A DNA stretch of 27,106 bases from Clostridiales bacterium (GTDB lineage Bacteria > Bacillota_A > Clostridia > Oscillospirales > Oscillospiraceae), in contig JALFGI010000325.1 in the NCBI GenBank assembly GCA_022777455.1, positions 1 through 27,106 on the forward strand, in the 5' to 3' direction. A program made the position numbers and the translations under genes. Shown here piece after piece: positions 22,076 through 27,106 of the stretch (position 1 is the first letter of the stretch; the number at the start of each line of letters is the position of its first letter). Below the pieces are notes generated by a model, which saw only the letters and a list, made by a program, of their open reading frames with translations, was not told the DNA's origin and ran no database searches.

Positions 22076-23251
22076 TTGCGTCGATTTATTGAAGAATTAA
22101 AAGATTTTTCCCAAAAGGGCGACTGGGTTCTGCTGATTCTCTGCCTGGTCACCTCCGGTGTGGGCTGTATCTGTGTGGCCAGTGCCACCAACGCCGCGAA
22201 ATTCGGAAGCAACACCAAATACATCCTGATTCAGCTGGTGGCCACCATGCTGGGCATTATGATGTATGCCATTGTATCTTCCATTGATGTGGATTTCATG
22301 TCCGAGCATCGGGGATTGCTGGTTGCCTTTAACATCTTTATGCTGCTGCTGCTGATTCCCTTCGGCGATGACCACAGCACCGGCAACAAGAGCTGGCTTA
22401 CCATCCCTCTGGTGCCCGTCAGCATCCAGCCTGCTGAGATCTGCAAAATCGCCTATATTATCATTATGGCGTCGGTAATGGCGTCACACCAGAATAATAT
22501 TTCCAGCTTCACTTCGGTAATGCACATGGTGTTCCATTTGGCCATCCTGGTTGGACTGAACATGGTGCTGTCCGGTGACGCGGGCGTGTCGCTGATTTTC
22601 GTGTTTATCTTCGCCGGCATGACCTTTGCCGGGGGCGTGAGTATCTGGTGGTTTATTTTGGCCATTGGTGCCATTGCGGCGGCGGTTCCGGTGCTATGGC
22701 AGTTTTTGGGTACCTACCAGCAGGAGCGAATTCTGGTTTTGATCGACCCGGAATTCGACAAGCTGGGAATCGGTGCCCGGTATCACAGTAAGATCAACCT
22801 GCAGTCCCTTACCGGCGGCGGCCTGACGGGACAGGGCCTGTTCAATGGCACCCGAACCCAGGATGGCAACCTGTTTGCCCAGCACACGGACTACATCTTC
22901 TCCTCCATTGGCGAGGAGTTGGGCTTCTTCGGCTGTGTGGCGGTCATGCTCCTGGAGATTGCCATCATTGCCCGGTGTATTCAGGTGGGCGCCCGTTGCC
23001 CGGACTATATGCGCCGGCTGATCTGCTTCGGCGCTGCCTCCGCTATGATGTTCCAGGTGCTGATCAACGTGGGCATGTGCATCGGCGTTATGCCCGTTAT
23101 CGGCCTGACGCTGCCGCTGATCAGCTATGGCGGCTCCTCGGTGGTGACCATTTACGCCATGCTGGGACTTGTGTCCGGTGCCTACGCGCGACCACAGTCG
23201 CTGAGTCATGAACGTTACATTCAACCACCATATCGGGAATATCGCATCTAA
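22076..23251 (+). CDS. FtsW/RodA/SpoVE family (SEDS) peptidoglycan glycosyltransferase
   Basis: A 391-residue polytopic membrane protein of the SEDS family, which polymerises lipid II into glycan strands together with a class B penicillin-binding protein. Family marks are GNKSWLTIPLVPVSIQPAEICKIAYII, SGDAGVSLIFVFIFAGMTF with the conserved aspartate, LTGGGLTGQGLFNGTRTQ, HTDYIFSSIGEELGFFG and PVIGLTLPLISYGGSSV. About ten helices are expected. The start is TTG 22076, supported by GGGAGG 7 nt upstream; no ATG fits. The loop motifs resemble RodA more than FtsW, but I cannot separate RodA from SpoVE safely. It stands alone after the sortase gene with its own promoter. Confidence 0.9.
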   Translation: MRRFIEELKDFSQKGDWVLLILCLVTSGVGCICVASATNAAKFGSNTKYILIQLVATMLGIMMYAIVSSIDVDFMSEHRGLLVAFNIFMLLLLIPFGDDHSTGNKSWLTIPLVPVSIQPAEICKIAYIIIMASVMASHQNNISSFTSVMHMVFHLAILVGLNMVLSGDAGVSLIFVFIFAGMTFAGGVSIWWFILAIGAIAAAVPVLWQFLGTYQQERILVLIDPEFDKLGIGARYHSKINLQSLTGGGLTGQGLFNGTRTQDGNLFAQHTDYIFSSIGEELGFFGCVAVMLLEIAIIARCIQVGARCPDYMRRLICFGAASAMMFQVLINVGMCIGVMPVIGLTLPLISYGGSSVVTIYAMLGLVSGAYARPQSLSHERYIQPPYREYRI

Positions 23252-23256
23252 AAAAT

Positions 23257-23288
23257 CCCCCATCTGTCCCGTAAGGAGCAGATGGGGG
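23257..23288 (-). terminator. Terminator facing the TRAP transporter genes
   Basis: CCCCCATCTG pairs with CAGATGGGGG around a 12-nt loop. On the minus strand ATTTTTT follows directly. It is 198 bp beyond the end of the TRAP permease gene and immediately after the SEDS gene stop, so it ends minus-strand transcription and may also serve the plus strand. Confidence 0.75.
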
Positions 23289-23402
23289 TCGCTGTATTCA
23301 GGGGGAAACGCAGCGTGGAATTGTTGTTTATCGTACACGCCGCCCCTACGGCGGCTGAGCAATTGTCTCAGTCTGGTACGCAAAAACGTTACCGTGCACT
23401 GC

Positions 23403-23475
23403 CCGGGAGTCCCGGAGAATGCACCACCCCGGTGCGCCATTGTCCGCGGGCACTGCCCGCCAAATTACAATTTAC
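23403..23475. repeat. Multi-hairpin repeat with a 23-nt module shared with 26988-27010
   Basis: Three hairpins follow one another: CCGGG-AGT-CCCGG (23403-23415), GCACC-ACCCC-GGTGC (23421-23435) and GCGGGC-ACT-GCCCGC (23446-23460). The last runs into a 23-nt module (23453-23475, starting CTGCCCGCCA and ending ACAATTTAC) that recurs exactly, inverted, at 26988-27010. It is non-coding and lies between the TRAP stop and its terminator. Confidence 0.7.
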
Positions 23476-23486
23476 CGATTTCTGCT

Positions 23487-25436
23487 TCAGGCGGCAGCGG
23501 GGGCGCGGCGGCGGGCGACGAACTGCAGGGCCGCCACAATGAAAGCCAGAGCAATGCCGCCGAGGTCAGTGACGGTGCCGGGTAAGATCAGCATCAGACC
23601 ACCAACCAGGCAGAGGAGGCGCTCATACCAGGGCATATGCTCCAGCAGGTAGCCTTCCAGGGAGGCGGAGATACAGCAGATGCCGATGAAGGCGGTGATG
23701 CAGATGAGGATGACTTCCAGAACGTTGGTGTCGATGAGCAGCATGGCGGGGCTCATAGCGAAGGCGTAGGGCACGATGAAGGCGCCGATGGCCAGCTTGG
23801 TGGCGGTGACGGCGGTTTTCATGGGGCTGGCCTTGGCAATGGCCGCACCGGCGTAGGCAGCCAGCGCCACGGGAGGTGTCAGGTCAGCCACAATGCCGAA
23901 ATAGAACACGAAAAAGTGGGCAGCCACGGTGGGCACACCCATCTGCACCAGAATGGGAGCGCAGGTGGCGGCCATGATGCAGTAGGTGGCGGTGGTGGGT
24001 ACACCCATGCCCAGTACAATGCAGCATACCATGGTCAGCAGCAGGGCCAGGAACACGGAACCGCCGGCCAGAGCCACCACACCGCTGATGATGTTGCTGG
24101 CCAGACCTGTCATGGTGATGGTACCGGCAATGATGCCGGCGATGCCGCAGGCTGCGGCCACGGTGATGGTACCCTGACCACCGGCAGCCAGAGCTTCCAG
24201 CAGACGCTTGGGGGTGATGCGGCTGTCCTTATTGAACATGGAAACCACGATGCAGGCCACGATGGAGATGGCGGCGGCATACTGGATGGAACGGGAACTG
24301 GTGACCACCAGGTAAATCAGCAGGAACAAAGGGAAGAGCAGATAGCTCTTTTTCAGCAGGGGCAGTACCTTGGGAAGGTCTTCTTTTTTCAGGCCCTCCA
24401 GGCCCAGTTTCTTTGCCTCCAGATGGACGGAGATGAAAATACCGGTAAAATACAGCACCGCGGGGAGAATGGCCCGGAGCACGATGCGGCTGTAGGGTTC
24501 CTGCACATATTCCGCCATCAGGAAGGCGGCGGCGCCCATGATGGGGGGCATGATCTGTCCGCCGGTGGAGGCGGCTGCCTCGGTGGCGGCGGCAAATTCG
24601 GATTTATAGCCGGTCTTCTTCATCAGGGGGATGGTTACAGAGCCGGAGCCCACGGTGTTGGCCACGGAGGAGCCGGAAACAATGCCCATCAGGGCACTGG
24701 CAACAACGGCAACCTTGGCCGGGCCGCCGGAGAAGCTACCCACCACGGTGTTGGCGATCTGGATGAAGTATTCGGCAATGCCGGTACGCTCCAGGAAGGC
24801 ACCGAAGATGATGAACACCACGATGAATTTGGAGCAGACGTTCACGGGGGTGGAGAAAATGCCCTCCTTGCTGTAGAACAGCTGGCGCACGGCATAGCTG
24901 ACCCGGCGGAAGAAATCAGGGTTGGACAGGCCCACCGTCAGGGCGTAGATCAGGAACGCGGAGGCCACCAGCAAAATAGGCAGACCCACGCTTCTGCGGC
25001 AGACCTCTGCCAGGGACAGAATGCCGATGATGCCGATGACGATCTGATAGGTTTTGAACAGGGCACCCTGGTGGATGATGCTCACGGCGTTGAAGGTGAA
25101 GTACAGGAAGGAGCCCGTACCCACCAGCATCAGAATGATGTCATACCAGGGGATGTAATTCGTCCGCTGATGCCCCTTCCGGGCGGGGAAAATCAGGTAT
25201 CCCAGAAAAACAATGAACGCAACAAAGGAGGTCAGGCGGATCTCCTCCAGCCAGCTGGCGAACAGGGTCACATACAGGCAGAACAGGGAAAAAGCTGCGA
25301 GAATGCAGGTGACCACGATTTTGGGAGTTCCTTCCCAGACGCGGGTGTTGGATTCTTTGTCATATTTTTTCATGACGGATTCCAGATTGTCATGGACGGG
25401 GGCGGAATCCGAGGTCTTTTTCTTGAACAGATTCAT
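23487..25436 (-). CDS. TRAP transporter fused permease (TAXI type, DctQ-DctM fusion)
   Basis: A 649-residue polytopic protein. Residues 1-40 are a cytoplasmic head, about 40-170 hold the four-helix DctQ-like part, and about 180-600 hold the DctM-like part with FGAFLERTGIAEYFIQIANTVVGSFSGGPAKVAVVASALMGIVSGSSVANTVGSGS and TEAAASTGGQIMPPIMGAAAFLMAEY. Also present are GMGVPTTATYCIMA and FVFYFGIVADLTPPVALAAYAGAAIA. These are signatures of the fused permeases that work with TAXI binding proteins, driven by an ion gradient rather than ATP. AAGGAGG precedes ATG 25436. The binding protein is encoded 81 bp upstream. The likely solutes are organic acids or amino acids; the exact ligand is unknown. Confidence 0.95.
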   Translation of the reverse strand: MNLFKKKTSDSAPVHDNLESVMKKYDKESNTRVWEGTPKIVVTCILAAFSLFCLYVTLFASWLEEIRLTSFVAFIVFLGYLIFPARKGHQRTNYIPWYDIILMLVGTGSFLYFTFNAVSIIHQGALFKTYQIVIGIIGILSLAEVCRRSVGLPILLVASAFLIYALTVGLSNPDFFRRVSYAVRQLFYSKEGIFSTPVNVCSKFIVVFIIFGAFLERTGIAEYFIQIANTVVGSFSGGPAKVAVVASALMGIVSGSSVANTVGSGSVTIPLMKKTGYKSEFAAATEAAASTGGQIMPPIMGAAAFLMAEYVQEPYSRIVLRAILPAVLYFTGIFISVHLEAKKLGLEGLKKEDLPKVLPLLKKSYLLFPLFLLIYLVVTSSRSIQYAAAISIVACIVVSMFNKDSRITPKRLLEALAAGGQGTITVAAACGIAGIIAGTITMTGLASNIISGVVALAGGSVFLALLLTMVCCIVLGMGVPTTATYCIMAATCAPILVQMGVPTVAAHFFVFYFGIVADLTPPVALAAYAGAAIAKASPMKTAVTATKLAIGAFIVPYAFAMSPAMLLIDTNVLEVILICITAFIGICCISASLEGYLLEHMPWYERLLCLVGGLMLILPGTVTDLGGIALAFIVAALQFVARRRAPAAA

Positions 25437-25471
25437 TCTTTCCTCCTTGGCTGCTGCGGTTGTGTATCCAA

Positions 25472-25503
25472 AAACGGCCTCGGTGAGATCACCGAAGCCG
25501 TTT
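25472..25503 (-). terminator. Intercistronic hairpin between TAXI binding protein and permease genes
   Basis: AAACGGC pairs with GCCGTTT and CGGTGA with TCACCG-like bases inside. On the minus strand TTTTTGG follows. Probably a partial terminator giving more binding protein than permease, since the permease has no clear promoter of its own. Confidence 0.75.
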
Positions 25504-25517
25504 GGAATGGCGAATGA

Positions 25518-26576
25518 TTACTGTGCTTCCACGGTCACGCCCTGCTCGGCAAAGTACTTGGCAGCGCCCTTGTGGAAGGGAGCGGTCATGCCGCTGGTTG
25601 CGTTCTCAATGCTCAGCTCAGCGCCCTTGCCGTGCTCCTTGGCGATGTCGGCGGCGTTGTCGAAGATGGCCTTGGTGATGTTATACACATCATCCTCGCT
25701 GGCATTGGCGTCCACAATCAGGGTTGCCTTCACGGTGACGGTGTTCACATCCTCAGTCTGGCCGTTGTAGGTGCCGGCGGGAATGGTGTAGACAGTGTAG
25801 AAGGGGGATGCTTCCATCATGGCAGCGGCCACATCGCCGTCGATGGGCACCAGGTATGCGGAGTTGGTGGTGCACAGCTCAGTGATGGCGGGGGTGGGAG
25901 CGCCGGCCACGATAAAGGCAGCGTCGATCTTACCGTCCTTCAGAGCGTCGGTGCTGTCAGCGAAGCTCTGATACTGGGGCTTGATGTCATCCTCGGTCAT
26001 ACCGGCAGCGGCCAGCACGTCCACAGCATTGAAGTACACGCCGGAGTTGGGGGCGCCGATGGAAACAGTCTTGCCCTTCAGGTCGGCGACGGACTTGATT
26101 TCGGGGTCCATGGTGATCAGCTGCACAGCTTCGGCATACAGACCGGCAACAACCCGGAAGGAGTCCACCTTACCGGCGGATTCAAAGGCGCGGGTGCCTT
26201 CCCAGCCGTAGGCCATGACGTCGGACTGGACGGTGGCAAGCTGGTAGTCACCGGCCTGGATACCCTGGATGTTGGCCTTGGAGCCGTCGGTGGAGACGAC
26301 GGTCACATCCACGCCGGCCTTATCCTTCATGTAGCGGCTCAGGATGTTGCCGTAGGCATAGTAGGTGCCGGCGGAACCGCCGGTGCCCATGGTCATCTTG
26401 GTGCTGCTCTTGGGCGCTTCCGTGGTAGCCTCGGTGGTAGCTTCCGTGGTAGCTTCTGCGGTAGCTTCGGTTGCGGGAGCGGTGGTTTCTTCGGTCTTGG
26501 GAGTGGATGCGCAGGCAGCCAGGGACAGAACCATCACGGCACCCAGCACCAGAGCCAGGATTCTTTTCAGTTTCAT
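25518..26576 (-). CDS. TAXI-family TRAP transporter substrate-binding lipoprotein
   Basis: A 352-residue binding protein. The lipobox is LAAC with Cys22. Residues about 30-57 are a Thr/Glu/Ala-rich spacer with repeated ATTE units that lifts the domain off the membrane. The mature part begins MTMGTGGSAGTYYAYGNIL, the TAXI hallmark, followed by VTVVSTDGSKANIQGIQAGDYQLATVQSDV and LKGKTVSIGAPNSGVYFNAVDVL. AAGGAGG lies about 8 nt before ATG 26576, and a strong promoter is at 26618-26646. It pairs with the fused permease downstream and captures the solute outside the cell. Confidence 0.95.
   Translation of the reverse strand: MKLKRILALVLGAVMVLSLAACASTPKTEETTAPATEATAEATTEATTEATTEAPKSSTKMTMGTGGSAGTYYAYGNILSRYMKDKAGVDVTVVSTDGSKANIQGIQAGDYQLATVQSDVMAYGWEGTRAFESAGKVDSFRVVAGLYAEAVQLITMDPEIKSVADLKGKTVSIGAPNSGVYFNAVDVLAAAGMTEDDIKPQYQSFADSTDALKDGKIDAAFIVAGAPTPAITELCTTNSAYLVPIDGDVAAAMMEASPFYTVYTIPAGTYNGQTEDVNTVTVKATLIVDANASEDDVYNITKAIFDNAADIAKEHGKGAELSIENATSGMTAPFHKGAAKYFAEQGVTVEAQ
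26418..26465. repeat. Tandem 12-bp repeat in the binding-protein spacer
   Basis: Four units close to TTCCGTGGTAGC in direct array encode the repeated ATTE spacer of the TAXI lipoprotein. All units are a multiple of three, so copy-number change would alter tether length but keep the frame. Confidence 0.7.
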
Positions 26577-26617
26577 TGTGTTTTCCTCCTTATCATTAGA
26601 AAAAACTTACAGGGCAC

Positions 26618-26646
26618 ATTATATAATAAAGCATGAATTTTTTCAA
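26618..26646 (-). promoter_or_regulatory. Promoter of the TRAP transporter operon
   Basis: On the minus strand TTGAAA (26646-26641), a 17-bp spacer and a consensus TATAAT (26623-26618). The leader to ATG 26576 is about 35 nt. Confidence 0.82.
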
Positions 26647-26662
26647 GGCGAAAAATGCAGAA

Positions 26663-26689
26663 TGCCAATTGCCAACCTCCTTTGCCAAC
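26663..26689. promoter_or_regulatory. TTGGCA-type repeats upstream of the TRAP promoter
   Basis: TTGCCAAC occurs at 26669-26676 and 26682-26689 with a 13-bp period, and TGCCAA at 26663-26668 precedes them. The group starts 17 bp beyond the -35, the place for an activator or repressor site. Confidence 0.4.
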
Positions 26690-26987
26690 TTGCAAAAATT
26701 CATTTTTTGGAAATTAAATGGGAAAATCGAGAGGAATGGAAACGAAAATGAAAGTTTCGTTGCAAATTTATGAAAAGAAGATGTGCAAACTGCACAAGGA
26801 AAATGATGGGAAAGGTAAGAAATTATACATCATAGCCTAGGAATAATCTGGAAAACTTCTCCCTAGGACGGATGTTTTTGAAGGAAAAACACAAAATGGT
26901 TTTGAATACACCTCGAACTTGCAAAAAGAACAACTGTTTCCAAAACGCGGACAAATGATGCACATATTCTCCAAATTCCGCAGACAT
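26690..26987. other. AT-rich non-coding stretch
   Basis: About 300 bases with no credible coding frame: the open frames here are short, lack ribosome sites and have no recognisable product. An inverted repeat AACGAAA-N7-TTTCGTT (26741-26761) is the only clear symmetry. Low GC compared with the rest of the window suggests a regulatory or decayed region. Confidence 0.6.
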
Positions 26988-27076
26988 GTAAATTGTAATT
27001 TGGCGGGCAGATACGGCAAAGCCCCTCTTGGCTCTCCCTTTGGGAGAGCTGGCAGCCGTCAGGCTGACTGAGAGGG
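26988..27076. repeat. Interspersed repeat: 23-nt module plus three-way-junction fold
   Basis: The shared module (26988-27010) is followed by a structure with outer stem CCCTCT (27023-27028) and AGAGGG (27071-27076). This encloses two perfect hairpins, GCTCTCCC-TTT-GGGAGAGC (27031-27049) and CAGCC-GTCA-GGCTG (27053-27066). It looks like a compact cloverleaf-like repeat of the type seen in many copies in gut Clostridia genomes. The frames across it are not genes. Confidence 0.75.
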
Positions 27077-27106
27077 TACCGCAGTAAGACAATGGCAACC
27101 AAAATC

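Noticed and set aside
23637..25517. A 626-residue plus-strand open frame
   Set aside because: It is the complement of the TRAP permease gene, with a glycine/histidine-rich translation lacking hydrophobic helices.
26823..27102. Three short minus-strand open frames at the right edge
   Set aside because: All cross the cloverleaf-like repeat and AT-rich DNA, with no ribosome site and no conserved domain.
1..27106. CRISPR arrays, phage genes or transposases
   Set aside because: No regularly spaced repeats with variable spacers and no recognisable integrase, transposase or phage structural gene were found. The repeats present are isolated palindromic elements.

Overview
The window looks like a chromosomal segment of a Gram-positive anaerobe of the Clostridia, most likely an Oscillospiraceae-type gut bacterium. 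The reasons are a fairly high GC content, AGGAGG-type ribosome sites on almost every gene, lipoprotein-type binding proteins, a class B sortase, an oxygen-sensitive-type cysteine desulfidase and several short palindromic interspersed repeats of the kind common in that group. No species can be named from the sequence alone.

Region 1 (1-12398) is a catabolic and uptake locus. It has a partial YesL-like membrane protein, a LysR regulator (275-1153, minus), a divergent ceramidase-fold hydrolase homologue (1299-2525) and a ten-gene plus-strand run. The run encodes a complete Dpp/Opp-type ABC transporter (binding protein, two permeases, two ATPases), an alpha/beta esterase, a metallo-beta-lactamase-fold hydrolase, a four-helix membrane protein, an amidohydrolase-2 family protein and a second membrane protein. 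Two nearly identical 28-bp LysR-type operator sites, at 1191-1218 and 2579-2606, each lie exactly 13 bp upstream of a TTGATT -35 box with a 17-bp spacer. One sits before the ceramidase-like gene and one before the transporter run. The first also covers the -10 of the lysR promoter. This suggests a single LysR-controlled regulon that imports and dismantles an amide- or ester-containing compound. The substrate is unknown.

Region 2 (12391-20162) is mostly minus strand. A 150-bp imperfect palindrome and two terminators separate it from region 1. It carries a second complete Opp-type transporter (18680 down to 13055), ending in a small three-helix protein, and upstream of it a CyuA-type L-cysteine desulfidase gene with its own promoter. 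The pair suggests peptide uptake next to cysteine breakdown, though they appear to be separate transcription units.

Region 3 (20163-20835) is non-coding apart from a tRNA-Leu(CAA). It contains a 164-bp palindromic element, a 22-nt duplicate of the tRNA 3' end, several hairpins and two terminators.

Region 4 (20893-23251) holds a class B sortase and a FtsW/RodA/SpoVE family (SEDS) protein, each with a good sigma-A-type promoter.

Region 5 (23252-27106) holds a TAXI-type TRAP transporter on the minus strand: a lipoprotein binding protein and a fused permease. It is flanked on both sides by repeat sequences that share an exact 23-nt module in opposite orientation. The last 500 bases carry no convincing gene.
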